Positions 25,479 through 34,323 of a stretch of 64,000 bases of DNA are shown here, piece after piece. The position numbers were made by a program, and so were the translations under genes. The DNA is from a virus. The notes under the pieces were generated by a model. That model was not told the origin of the DNA and searched no databases. It saw nothing but the letters and a program-made list of their open reading frames with translations. Every line of letters starts with the position of its first letter. The first letter of the stretch is position 1. The DNA is taken from positions 1-64,000 of IMG/VR virus record IMGVR_UViG_3300027963_005227. One strand, given 5' to 3'.

Positions 25479-26474
25479 ATGAATCTTGAATCATTGAAGA
25501 AAAATTATAAAGTTATAGTTTGGGGGTTTAAACCTAATAACGGTTACCTTGAAAATACAATATCATATGTTTGGGAATCATTTTATAATGCATTTAAATA
25601 TTTAGGATTTGAAACATATTGGTTTGCAGATGAAAAAATAGATAATTTTGATTTTTCAAATTGTATTTTTTTAGTTGAAGCTTATCAAGATAAATACATC
25701 CCATTAGAAAAAACGTCTATATATTATGTGCATTGCGCATATAATCCAGCTAAATATGTTAATAATGTAGGTAAATTTATAGATATGAGGTATAATTTAA
25801 ATAAAATTAATCATCCAAATTATATTTATGAAATAGATAAAAATAAATTAAATAAATTAAATAAAGGTTGCTATTATGAAGAGTCAACAAATAAAATTAT
25901 TAGATTAACAAATGGCAGGGTTGATTATAATATTGATGATTTTGATAAGCTATATATTAGTTGGGCAACTAATTTGATGCCAAATGAAATTAATGAAGAT
26001 GATATTTATTTAGAAAGAGAAAATAAAATATATTTTTTAGGTACATTATCATCAGATGGCATTTATTCAAATATAGATTTAATTAATGAATTTGCAAATG
26101 AATCAAGAAAAAATAATATAGAATTTATTATAAATAATTTTAATCATAATCAATTATCTAATAAAGATTATATGGCATTGTGCAAAAAATCTTTATTAGG
26201 TTTTGATGTTAGATGTAAAGCTCATGTTGATTGGGGTCATACTCCATGTAGAATATATAAAAATATAAGTTATGGTCATTTAGGCATCACTAACTCATTA
26301 GAGGTTTATAAAGAATTAGATGGAAATTGTATATATAATCCAAATATTTCTGAATTATTTTATGATTCGATGAATAAAAAAAATGATTATGATTTTATAA
26401 GACAATCATTATTGTATGTAAAAAATCATCATACATATGTTCATAGAGTTGAAAGCATGTTAATAATACTTTAA
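25479..26474 (+). CDS. Putative GT-B glycosyltransferase
   Basis: The 331-residue protein has a KVIVWGFKPNNGY start, a central IYFLGTLSSDGIY segment that resembles the second Rossmann domain, and a C-terminal GHTPCRIYKNISYGHLGITNS run similar to donor-binding regions of CgeB-like glycosyltransferases. It ends with an HHTYVHRVESML helix of the type that closes such transferases. No membrane segments. It is very AT-rich, Asn/Lys/Ile/Tyr-rich. I considered a second fucosyltransferase but found no supporting motif. Donor and acceptor unknown. Confidence 0.55.
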   Translation: MNLESLKKNYKVIVWGFKPNNGYLENTISYVWESFYNAFKYLGFETYWFADEKIDNFDFSNCIFLVEAYQDKYIPLEKTSIYYVHCAYNPAKYVNNVGKFIDMRYNLNKINHPNYIYEIDKNKLNKLNKGCYYEESTNKIIRLTNGRVDYNIDDFDKLYISWATNLMPNEINEDDIYLERENKIYFLGTLSSDGIYSNIDLINEFANESRKNNIEFIINNFNHNQLSNKDYMALCKKSLLGFDVRCKAHVDWGHTPCRIYKNISYGHLGITNSLEVYKELDGNCIYNPNISELFYDSMNKKNDYDFIRQSLLYVKNHHTYVHRVESMLIIL

Positions 26475-26478
26475 TTAT

Positions 26479-27201
26479 ATGAAAGTCGCGATTTGCCTTT
26501 CGGGCCAAACTAGAGATATAGAAAATACTTTAGAAAATATTAAAACTTCTTGGTTTGGATTTAATGATTTAGATTTTTTTATACATACATGGCATTATAA
26601 TAAAAATAAATCATATAGAGTAGATACTCCATCTGATATAATTGAATCTAAAATAGATTATATAATTCAAAAATTATCGCCTAAATTAATAGTTATAGAG
26701 TCTGAAAAAATTTTTAATAAAGTTTATAAAAATTCAATAAATTGGAATTGTTTTCATCCTACTAAAAATCCCAATCCATCTCAAAATATTCAATCTATGT
26801 TTTATTCAATTTATAAATCTAATGAATTAAAAAAACAATATGAAAAAGATAATAATTTTAAATATGATTGTGTTATACGATGTAGATTTGATTATTTTTT
26901 TACTAAAAAATATGATTTAAATAATTTTAATTTTAATTTTTTAAATATTAAAAGCGATTGCAATCATACTCCATATGCTATTAATGATCATTTAGCATTA
27001 TCAAATAGTCAAATCATGGATATATATAGTGATATCTATAATAATATAGATCATTATTATAATAAAGGTATTGAATTTAATCCTGAAGTTATATTAGGTT
27101 ATCACATTCAAATAAATAATATAAATACTATAAAATCACTAGGTTCTGATGAATCTTACGTATCAACTAAAGAGCAAAGAAGGGTAAATTTTTTTAAATA
27201 A
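26479..27201 (+). CDS. Glycan-cluster protein, CLSGQ-type, unknown activity
   Basis: The 240-residue protein begins MKVAICLSGQTRDIE, a start I associate with a group of proteins that occur in capsule and phage glycan clusters and may be transferases. A segment NIQSMFYSIYKSNELKKQYE and then YDCVIRCRFDYFF follow, where the R-x-R-x-D is likely to be the donor or metal site. It lies four bases after the previous gene and just before the trifunctional fusion gene. I infer a glycosyltransferase-like role from motif and place; this is not demonstrated. Confidence 0.5.
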   Translation: MKVAICLSGQTRDIENTLENIKTSWFGFNDLDFFIHTWHYNKNKSYRVDTPSDIIESKIDYIIQKLSPKLIVIESEKIFNKVYKNSINWNCFHPTKNPNPSQNIQSMFYSIYKSNELKKQYEKDNNFKYDCVIRCRFDYFFTKKYDLNNFNFNFLNIKSDCNHTPYAINDHLALSNSQIMDIYSDIYNNIDHYYNKGIEFNPEVILGYHIQINNINTIKSLGSDESYVSTKEQRRVNFFK

Positions 27202-27204
27202 AAT

Positions 27205-29076
27205 ATGAATATAATAATTCCAATATGTGGAATAGGTGAAAGATTTTCTGAAGAAAATTATAATCTTCCAAAGCCATTAATTAAATCATTAGGCAAACCC
27301 ATAATATATTGGACATTAGAAAATTTAAAAATAGATAAAAATGATAAAGTTTTTATTGTATATAGAGATGAATTTAAAAAATTTAATTTTGAAAGTTTAC
27401 TAATTAATAAATTTAGAAAATTAAATTTTCAATTTATACCAATTAAAAATAATACGACAGGAGCTTCTGAAACAGTTTATCATGCTTTAGAAAAAATGAC
27501 TGAAGATGAATTATTAAATTTAACAATTGTTATTGATTCTGATAATTTTTATAATGATGATATTATTACTGAAGCTAAAAATAAAAAAACAAATTTAATA
27601 TTTTATCATAAAGATTTAGATAAAAATCCAATTTATTCATATATAAAAATAGATTCTCAATCAAAAGTTTTAGATATTAAAGAAAAAGAAAAAATCTCAG
27701 ATAATATTTGCGTTGGAGCGTACTGTTTTGAAACAGCAAATCTATTAAAAAATTCTATAGAATTAATTTCAAAAGAAAAAAAATACGAAAAAGAATTTTA
27801 TATATCATCAATTTATAAATTTTTAATTGATAAAAATATTAGCATTTGTTCTGAAGAAGTATTAGGATTTAATTGCTTAGGAACTCCAAATCAATTAAAA
27901 TCATTTTCATCAACTTTTACAATTAATAATAAAAAATGCAGATTTTGTTTTGATTTGGATAATACATTAGTTACATATCCAGAAATAGAAGGTGACTACA
28001 CAAGTGTTAAACCAATAAATAAAACAATAAATTTTTTAAATTTTTTACATTCTCTTGGTCATACAATAATTATATATACAGCTAGAAGAATGAAGACTCA
28101 TTTAGGTAATGTTGGAAAAGTTCAAGCTGATATTGCAAAAATTACAATTGATTCTCTTGAAAAATTTAATATAAATTATGATGAAATTTATTTTGGGAAA
28201 CCTTATGCTGATTTTTATATTGATGATTTATCATTAAAACCTTTTGATGATTTAGAAAAGGAAACTGGATTTTATAATATTCATCCACAAACAAGAAATC
28301 ATAATAAAATTGAAGTATTTCAAGATTTTATTATTAAATATTCAAAAAATATAGATGGTGAAAAATATTATTATCAAAATATACCAGAAAGCTCTAAAAA
28401 TTTATTTCCTAAATTAATTGATTACGGTGAAAATTTTATAAAATTAGAAAAAATTAATGGTATACCATTATCTTTTTTAAATACAAATAATAGTTTAAAT
28501 GAAAATATTTTAATTAGTTTATTTGATAAAATTAATGAATTACATCAATCCTACAATGATGAAAATATTAATATATATTTAAATTATTATAAAAAATTTA
28601 TAAATAGAATAGAAAATTATGATTTTTCAAATTATAAAAATTACGAAAAAAATAAAAATCAAATTTTAGAATTTTTAAAAGAATATGAATTTCAAAATAA
28701 AGGAAAAATTGGCATCATACATGGAGATTTAGTTTTTACGAATATACTTATTGATAATAAAAATAATTTAAAAATGATAGACATGAGGGGAAAAGTTGGT
28801 AATCAATTATCTATTTGTGGAGACCTATTTTATGATTGGTCAAAAATCTATCAATCAATAATTGGATATGATCATATATTAATGGATAAAGAAATTGATA
28901 AAAATTATATAGATAAAAATAAATTAATATTTGAAAAATATATTATTTTAAAATTTAATCAAGAAACTTTAAAAGATATTAAAGAAATTACAAAAAGTCT
29001 ATTATTGTCTTTGATACCAATTCATAATAATGAAAAATGTATTAAATATTATAATTTAATAGAAAATATATCATGA
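27205..29076 (+). CDS. Nucleotidyltransferase-HAD phosphatase-APH kinase fusion
   Basis: This 623-residue protein contains three enzyme domains. Residues 1-240: a sugar-phosphate-type nucleotidyltransferase (PICGIGERFSEENY then LPKPLIKSLGKP, with an IVIDSDNFY acidic site). About 245-360: a HAD phosphatase (FDLDNTLV, IIIYTARRM, FGKPYADFYIDD) of the type in capsule clusters. About 375-623: an aminoglycoside/choline-kinase-like domain with HGDLVFTNILID and the metal-binding IDMRG. Catalytic residues of all three appear intact. Such a set could make an NDP- or CDP-activated group from an alcohol or sugar (kinase plus nucleotidyltransferase) and remove a phosphate on the way. The substrate is not evident; LicA/LicC-like phosphocholine activation is one option. 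It overlaps the next gene by four bases. Confidence 0.78.
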   Translation: MNIIIPICGIGERFSEENYNLPKPLIKSLGKPIIYWTLENLKIDKNDKVFIVYRDEFKKFNFESLLINKFRKLNFQFIPIKNNTTGASETVYHALEKMTEDELLNLTIVIDSDNFYNDDIITEAKNKKTNLIFYHKDLDKNPIYSYIKIDSQSKVLDIKEKEKISDNICVGAYCFETANLLKNSIELISKEKKYEKEFYISSIYKFLIDKNISICSEEVLGFNCLGTPNQLKSFSSTFTINNKKCRFCFDLDNTLVTYPEIEGDYTSVKPINKTINFLNFLHSLGHTIIIYTARRMKTHLGNVGKVQADIAKITIDSLEKFNINYDEIYFGKPYADFYIDDLSLKPFDDLEKETGFYNIHPQTRNHNKIEVFQDFIIKYSKNIDGEKYYYQNIPESSKNLFPKLIDYGENFIKLEKINGIPLSFLNTNNSLNENILISLFDKINELHQSYNDENINIYLNYYKKFINRIENYDFSNYKNYEKNKNQILEFLKEYEFQNKGKIGIIHGDLVFTNILIDNKNNLKMIDMRGKVGNQLSICGDLFYDWSKIYQSIIGYDHILMDKEIDKNYIDKNKLIFEKYIILKFNQETLKDIKEITKSLLLSLIPIHNNEKCIKYYNLIENIS

Positions 29077-29104
29077 GTATATTAAAATATATCATGAGCA
29101 TATT
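29063..29104 (+). repeat. 21-bp tandem duplication at a start codon
   Basis: Bases 29063-29083 and 29084-29104 are the same 21-base unit except one change. Each copy holds ATCATGAG, so the following FkbM gene has two in-frame starts seven codons apart (29073 and 29094). The first overlaps the upstream stop as ATGA. Confidence 0.85.
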
Positions 29105-29741
29105 TATTGATTGTGGCACAAATTTCAAACAAGGATTACATGAAATTCAATCCTTACACACAGATATTCAAAAGACATATTCTTTTGAAGCAAACACATA
29201 TGTATATGATTTATTAGATAAAAATGATGGCAATATATATTTTAATTTAGCAGTATCTGATAAAACAGGTTTTGCAACTTTCCATGCTGAAAGGTGTATT
29301 GGAATGATTCAAGGCGATATTTTACATGGTGAAGATAGATTTATAGGTGGTGGGAGCAGGCTACAAGAACCTAAGCATGGGGTAAGTACTCATTTTGATT
29401 CAAATAAAAATCAAACTATTGGCGGAAATAAACAAACTAATAATATTGATGAGTTTATTGATGATATGTATGAGAAAATAACAATACCAACTATTAGATT
29501 AGTTGATTTTATTAAATATCTAAATCTTGAAAATAATTCTATAATTTTAAAATTAGATGTAGAGGGCGAAGAATATGCAATTCTTAAAGATATGAAGGAA
29601 TCAAATATTTTTAATAAAATAAAAATATTACACGTTGAATGGCATGATTGGGCAAGAATGCCTGAATATGATAATGCATTAACTTGGGTTAATTATTTTA
29701 CTGAAAATAAAATAGAATTTACTTCTCGCGGAATAGTGTGA
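29073..29741 (+). CDS. FkbM-family methyltransferase with duplicated start
   Basis: The protein is 222 residues from the first ATG or 215 from the second. SAM motif IFIDCGTNFKQGL follows the second Met directly, so 29094 was probably the original start. The motif LKLDVEGEEYAIL near residue 170 is the FkbM SxDxEGxE-type signature, and VEWHDWARMPEY follows. A Gly-rich insert (HGEDRFIGGGSRLQEP) lies in the middle. It may O-methylate a sugar. Upstream coupling is by an ATGA overlap with the trifunctional gene. Confidence 0.75.
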   Translation: MSILKYIMSIFIDCGTNFKQGLHEIQSLHTDIQKTYSFEANTYVYDLLDKNDGNIYFNLAVSDKTGFATFHAERCIGMIQGDILHGEDRFIGGGSRLQEPKHGVSTHFDSNKNQTIGGNKQTNNIDEFIDDMYEKITIPTIRLVDFIKYLNLENNSIILKLDVEGEEYAILKDMKESNIFNKIKILHVEWHDWARMPEYDNALTWVNYFTENKIEFTSRGIV

Positions 29742-29751
29742 TTAAAATATT

Positions 29752-30708
29752 ATGAAAATTTGTTTAGTAGCGCCTGGAATTATGCCTATTCCCCCAGATA
29801 CTTGGGGGGCTGTAGAAATGATGTTATGGGATTATTATAATATTTTAATAAAAAATAATATAGATGTTGATATTATTAATAGCCCATCTAGACTTGAAAT
29901 TCTTCAAAAAGTAAACTCAGGAAATTATGATGTAGTGCATATTCATTACGATGTATTTATTGATATTATTAATAGCATTCATTCAAAAGTAAAAATTATA
30001 TCAAGTCATTATCCATTTATTAATAATCCAAATCATTATCAAAATGATGGATATGATAGACTTATAAATCAAATTGCTAATAATAAAGATTTTCATATTT
30101 TTGCATCCTCTCAAAAAGATATTGATACTTTTATAAATTTTGGAGCGAAAAAAGAAAATACATTTTTAAGTAAATTAGGCGTAAGACATGAGCCATATTC
30201 TTTTTATGAAAAAGCAGAGTATGATAAAACTTTATGTTTTTCACAAATTGTTGATAGGAAAAGGCAGTATATAATCCAAGAGATTGAAAATATTGATTTT
30301 ATGGGAAGGATATCTGATTCAAAATTTTATAATTATAAAAATTATAAAGGAGAAGTCGCTAGAGAGTTTTTGAATCAAGAAATTTCTAAATATTCTAACT
30401 TTATTTTAATTAGTTCTATTGAAAATACTACACCATTAGCCCCAAAAGAAGCTTTAATGTGTGGATTAGGATTGGTTATTACTGAGTCGGTCGCCCACGA
30501 ATTAGATACAAGTTTAGATTTTATTGATATAATACCTGAAAATAAAATAAATGATCTTGACTTTATTAAAAAAATAATTGATAAAAATAAAAAAATATCA
30601 ATAAATAAAAGACAAGAAATTAGGAAATATGCTATTGATAATTTTGGTCTTGAAAGTATTTTGATGAATTCTTATATTAAAAAAATAAAAAATCTTTTAA
30701 AATTATAA
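29752..30708 (+). CDS. GT4-like glycosyltransferase, tandem copy A
   Basis: The 318-residue protein starts MKICLVAPGIMPIPPDTWGAVE, the usual N-terminus of a GT4-type GT-B enzyme with the acceptor-side Gly-rich loop. It continues with YDVVHIHYD, FASSQKD, and a donor-side TTPLAPKEALMCGLGLVITES segment equivalent to the E-x-x-x-x-G-x-x-x-x-E region. It aligns end to end with the next gene and shares the same endings (VISENKINDIEYI-type), so the two arose by duplication. Confidence 0.78.
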   Translation: MKICLVAPGIMPIPPDTWGAVEMMLWDYYNILIKNNIDVDIINSPSRLEILQKVNSGNYDVVHIHYDVFIDIINSIHSKVKIISSHYPFINNPNHYQNDGYDRLINQIANNKDFHIFASSQKDIDTFINFGAKKENTFLSKLGVRHEPYSFYEKAEYDKTLCFSQIVDRKRQYIIQEIENIDFMGRISDSKFYNYKNYKGEVAREFLNQEISKYSNFILISSIENTTPLAPKEALMCGLGLVITESVAHELDTSLDFIDIIPENKINDLDFIKKIIDKNKKISINKRQEIRKYAIDNFGLESILMNSYIKKIKNLLKL

Positions 30709-30741
30709 AATTATATACAAAATAAAAGTTAAATTTTTAAT

Positions 30742-31683
30742 ATGAAAATATCTATTATCGGTCCTGGATTTATGAGTATACCCCCAGTTGGTTGGGGCGC
30801 AGTTGAATCTTTAATTTGGGATTATACTGAGAATTTAAAAAAATATGGACACGATGTTCAAATAGTTAATACTTACAATCTTCAAGAAATTGTAGATTCA
30901 GTTAATTCTTTTGATCCTGATTTTGTGCATATGCAATATGATGATTATGCATTTTTAATGCCATACATTCAATGCAAAAGAAAAGCATTGACTACTCACT
31001 ACGCTTATACAGAACAATATGAAAAGCATCCTGAATATCATGGAATTCTACATGAAATTATTAATGGAAATTTTTATGTCTTTTGTTTATCTGAAAATAT
31101 AAAAAATACATATTTAAAATTAGGCGTTGCAAATGATAGATTATTTATCACTCCAAATGGAGCAAGAGAAGATTTGTTTATATTTAAAGAAGAATGCGAA
31201 CGCAAAGATAAATCTATTTATTTAGCTAAAATAGATTATAGAAAACGCCAATTTTTATTTCAAAATATAAAATCTTTATATTTTGCTGGAAACTTATCTG
31301 ACGATAGGTTTGATAGTAATAATATTAATTATTTAGGAGAATGGAATAAAGATTTTCTTTATTCTAATTTAACAAACTATGCAAATTTAATATTACTTAG
31401 CGATGGAGAAGCTGATCCATTAGTTACTAAAGAGGCTTTAATGGCAGGATTAGGTTTAGTTATATCAGAATATTCTACAGCTAATTTAGATTTATCATTA
31501 CCATTTATTGATGTAATATCTGAAAATAAAATAAATGATATAGAGTATATTGAAAATATTATTAAAAGCAATAGAAAAAAATCAATTAAAATGAGAAAAG
31601 AAATAAAAAAATATGCTATTGATAATTTTAGTTGGAATATTATTATAAAAGAATATCTTAATTTAATTAATTTATTAAAATAA
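30742..31683 (+). CDS. GT4-like glycosyltransferase, tandem copy B
   Basis: The 313-residue product is a paralogue of the preceding protein. It has MKISIIGPGFMSIPPVGWGAVE at the N-terminus, FVHMQYDDY, a FCLSENIKN segment, and ADPLVTKEALMAGLGLVISE at the donor site. The first Rossmann domain differs enough from copy A that acceptor specificity may have diverged. It is followed two bases later by gmd. Confidence 0.78.
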   Translation: MKISIIGPGFMSIPPVGWGAVESLIWDYTENLKKYGHDVQIVNTYNLQEIVDSVNSFDPDFVHMQYDDYAFLMPYIQCKRKALTTHYAYTEQYEKHPEYHGILHEIINGNFYVFCLSENIKNTYLKLGVANDRLFITPNGAREDLFIFKEECERKDKSIYLAKIDYRKRQFLFQNIKSLYFAGNLSDDRFDSNNINYLGEWNKDFLYSNLTNYANLILLSDGEADPLVTKEALMAGLGLVISEYSTANLDLSLPFIDVISENKINDIEYIENIIKSNRKKSIKMRKEIKKYAIDNFSWNIIIKEYLNLINLLK

Positions 31684-31684
31684 A

Positions 31685-32800
31685 ATGGAAATTCTCAAAG
31701 AAAAATATATAGGAAAAAAAATAGATCATATGAATATTTTAAATATTGAAGAGGCAATAAAATTTTCTTCTGAAAAAAAGTCAATTATTGTTACTGGCGT
31801 AACTGGGCAGGATGGAAGTCACATGGTTGATTATCTTTTAGCTAATACAGATTATGAAATTTTTGGATGCGTTCGTAGGCTTAGCGTCTATAACCATAAA
31901 AATATTTCTCACATCAATAATGAAAGATTTCATTTAATTAATTTTGATCTTATCGACAGTCATTCTATTGCTAGAATTATTGAAAAAATTAAACCAGACT
32001 ATTTTATTAACTTGGCTGCTCAAAGTTTTGTTGGTAGTAGTTGGGATTTTGCAAGACAAACATGGGAAACTAATTCTACTTCCACTTTGAATATTTTAGA
32101 ATCAATAAGGCTCTATCATCCAACTTGTAGATTTTATCAAGCTGGTTCTTCAGAAGAGTTTGGAGATGTATCGTACAGTCCTCAAGACGAACTTCATCCA
32201 CTGCGCCCTAGAAGTCCATATGGAGCGTCTAAAACAGCTTCTAGGCAGCTAGTTAAGGTGTGGAGAGACTCTTATAATCTCTACGCAGTACAGGGGTGGC
32301 TATTCAATCACGAAGGCACTCGCAGGGGAGAAGAATTTGTAACTAGAAAAATTACAAAAGCGGTTACTCGTATCAAAAATGCTATTAATAATGAAGTGCC
32401 TTATAATATTCTTGAGCTTGGTAACTTAGACGCTAAAAGAGACTGGAGTGATGCTGAAGATTTTGTAGAGGGAATTTGGCTCATGCTGAATCAAGAATCT
32501 CCCAAAGAGTATGTTTTATCATCTAATGAAACGCACTCTATTAGAGAATTTGTTGAATTGGCATTTAAGGAAGTCGGAATTAGTGGGTATTGGCATGGAG
32601 AGGGAATCAATGAAAATTATATTGACAAAAATAGCGGACGAGTATTAGTAGCAATTAATTCTAAATTTTATCGACCTGCCGAAGTTGAACTTCTTTGGGG
32701 AGATTCTACAAAAGCTCGCACAGAACTAAACTGGATTCCAAAAACATCTTTTGAAAATCTAGTCAGCAAGATGGTATCAAATGACCTTGACGAACTTTAA
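31685..32800 (+). CDS. gmd: GDP-mannose 4,6-dehydratase
   Basis: The 371-residue protein has all GMD landmarks: TGVTGQDGSHM for NADP binding (from about residue 38), NLAAQSFVGSSW, QAGSSEEFG with the catalytic Ser/Glu, RPRSPYGASK with Tyr-x-x-x-Lys, NHEGTRRGEEFVTRKI, and a DLGNxDAKRDW-like segment. It converts GDP-mannose to GDP-4-keto-6-deoxymannose, the substrate of fcl. A 35-residue N-terminal extension rich in Lys/Ile precedes the usual start and has the base composition of the glycan island, while the rest resembles the core. The replication module starts just downstream with its own promoter. Confidence 0.95.
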   Translation: MEILKEKYIGKKIDHMNILNIEEAIKFSSEKKSIIVTGVTGQDGSHMVDYLLANTDYEIFGCVRRLSVYNHKNISHINNERFHLINFDLIDSHSIARIIEKIKPDYFINLAAQSFVGSSWDFARQTWETNSTSTLNILESIRLYHPTCRFYQAGSSEEFGDVSYSPQDELHPLRPRSPYGASKTASRQLVKVWRDSYNLYAVQGWLFNHEGTRRGEEFVTRKITKAVTRIKNAINNEVPYNILELGNLDAKRDWSDAEDFVEGIWLMLNQESPKEYVLSSNETHSIREFVELAFKEVGISGYWHGEGINENYIDKNSGRVLVAINSKFYRPAEVELLWGDSTKARTELNWIPKTSFENLVSKMVSNDLDEL

Positions 32801-32814
32801 GACTGTTGTATAAT
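32787..32814 (+). promoter_or_regulatory. Promoter of the recombination unit, leaderless geometry
   Basis: TTGACG (32787-32792), 16 bases and a perfect TATAAT (32809-32814) are followed by five bases and the ATG at 32820. The -35 lies inside the last codons of gmd. Confidence 0.8.
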
Positions 32815-32819
32815 GGTGA

Positions 32820-33194
32820 ATGCCTGCTAAAAAGACTAAGCCAAAATCTCAAAAAAAAGTCAACAAAAAGAAAATCCTCATAAGATTGGTGCTTATTCCC
32901 GCAAAGGATAAGCGCCTTTTTTATATGCGAGAAATGCACTTTTTGAATATTTTATGCGAGAGATATTCTGAAGAGTTCATGGAAGTTGCTTCTTTTGACA
33001 AGCAGTTTGATTCTTTAGCATATCTAGTTAGCGAAAAGCTTAAAGAGACGTTGGATCAAAAGTTCAGAGCTTTTAACTTTACCGTTGACACTTCAAGGTA
33101 TGAGAGTTATGATCTAGGCGATAAGTGTGATTCTGATGCATCTATCATTAATAAAACTAAAACCATCAAAGACTTCCTAAATGAGCAAAATTAA
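32820..33194 (+). CDS. Small protein of unknown function upstream of the recombinase
   Basis: The 124-residue protein begins with a very basic tail (PAKKTKPKSQKKVNKKK) followed by a compact alpha/beta region with FYMREMHFLNILCERYSEEF. The basic tail suggests nucleic-acid contact. It is the first gene of a unit that continues with the recombinase, which it overlaps by 14 bases. No family recognised. The predicted transcript begins at or next to its ATG. Confidence 0.6.
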   Translation: MPAKKTKPKSQKKVNKKKILIRLVLIPAKDKRLFYMREMHFLNILCERYSEEFMEVASFDKQFDSLAYLVSEKLKETLDQKFRAFNFTVDTSRYESYDLGDKCDSDASIINKTKTIKDFLNEQN

Positions 33195-34323
33195 AGATAA
33201 AGATAAAGAAGTTGTAAAATCATCTGATGTTCTTGGATCATTCCTAAAACAAAATTCTGAAGATCACTATAATTTTGAAGAAGAAATTGACTATAAAGTT
33301 TCTAGCGGATCGCTTCAGTTAGATTTGCATTTAGATGGAGGATTAGGACCAGGACTACATAGATTTTGCGGTCCAAATGAAACTGGAAAAACATCGTGCG
33401 CTCTTTCATTCATGAAGGGATTCTTAGATAATGGAGTTAATCGAAAAGGTTTTTACATCAAAGCTGAAGGTCGCCTATCTAAACAAATGAGAGAAAGATC
33501 AGGAATTAAATTTGTCTTCTCTGCTGAAGAATGGGTTGATGGAACTTGTTTTGTATTTGAAACAAATATTTATGAAACTGCTGTTGATGCTATGCGTCAA
33601 CTAGTTGGCAAAAATGATGAAAGTAAATTCTACTTTTTCCTCCTAGACTCTGTTGATGGACTCATCTCTAAAGGAGATTTAGACAAGGGATTTGAAGATA
33701 GTAATAAAGTTGCTGGTGGAGCAGTGATTGCTGGCAACTTTATGAAGCGAATGTCAATCTCTCTATGCAAGAGAGGCCACTTAGCAATTTTCATTAGTCA
33801 AGTTCGAGCAGATATCAAACTTGATCCATACTCTAAAGCTCCAGTACGCCAAACTTCTGCCACTGGCGGCAATGCACTACTTCACTTTGCAAATTGGATT
33901 CTTGAATTTGAACCAAGATTCAAGGGAGATCTTATTCTCAAAAACCCCAACATTGATAAAATTGATTTAATTAATAATCCAATCATTGGTCACTTTGCGA
34001 AAGCTACAGTGAAGAAGTCTCCCAATGAAAAGACAAACTTAACAATTCCATATCCTATTAAATATGGAAGAACTAATGGCAATTCAATTTGGATTGAAAA
34101 AGAAATCGTTGATATGCTTTATGCATGGGAGTTCATTTCTCGCAAAGGATCTTGGATTAACGTCTCAGACGAGTTTCGACAATTAGTGCTTGAAGAAACA
34201 GCTATCATAATTCCTGAAAAAATTCAAGGTGCTGATAATTTATTCTTTTTTATTGAAAATGATGCTAAACTTGCAGCTTTCTTAATTAAATATTTTAAGA
34301 AGCTCATCAATAATGAAGTTTAA
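33181..34323 (+). CDS. RecA/UvsX-like recombinase
   Basis: The 380-residue protein has a RecA-type core: SSGSLQLDLHLDGGLGPGLHRF before the Walker A GPNETGKTS (64-72), the ssDNA-binding and nucleotide segments in the middle, a hydrophobic Walker B FFLLDSVDGL, an IFISQVRADI strand, and the loop L2-like RQTSATGGNALLHF. The N-terminal helix used for filament formation is short. It would load on phage ssDNA to drive recombination-dependent replication and repair. It overlaps the small nuclease gene by 11 bases. The sequence cannot distinguish between RecA and UvsX naming. Confidence 0.85.
   Translation: MSKIKDKDKEVVKSSDVLGSFLKQNSEDHYNFEEEIDYKVSSGSLQLDLHLDGGLGPGLHRFCGPNETGKTSCALSFMKGFLDNGVNRKGFYIKAEGRLSKQMRERSGIKFVFSAEEWVDGTCFVFETNIYETAVDAMRQLVGKNDESKFYFFLLDSVDGLISKGDLDKGFEDSNKVAGGAVIAGNFMKRMSISLCKRGHLAIFISQVRADIKLDPYSKAPVRQTSATGGNALLHFANWILEFEPRFKGDLILKNPNIDKIDLINNPIIGHFAKATVKKSPNEKTNLTIPYPIKYGRTNGNSIWIEKEIVDMLYAWEFISRKGSWINVSDEFRQLVLEETAIIIPEKIQGADNLFFFIENDAKLAAFLIKYFKKLINNEV

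Noticed and set aside
25479-26474. A second fucosyltransferase (GT10-like)
   Set aside because: No GDP-fucose-binding motif of GT10, GT11 or GT23 type is visible. Only a general GT-B pattern remains.
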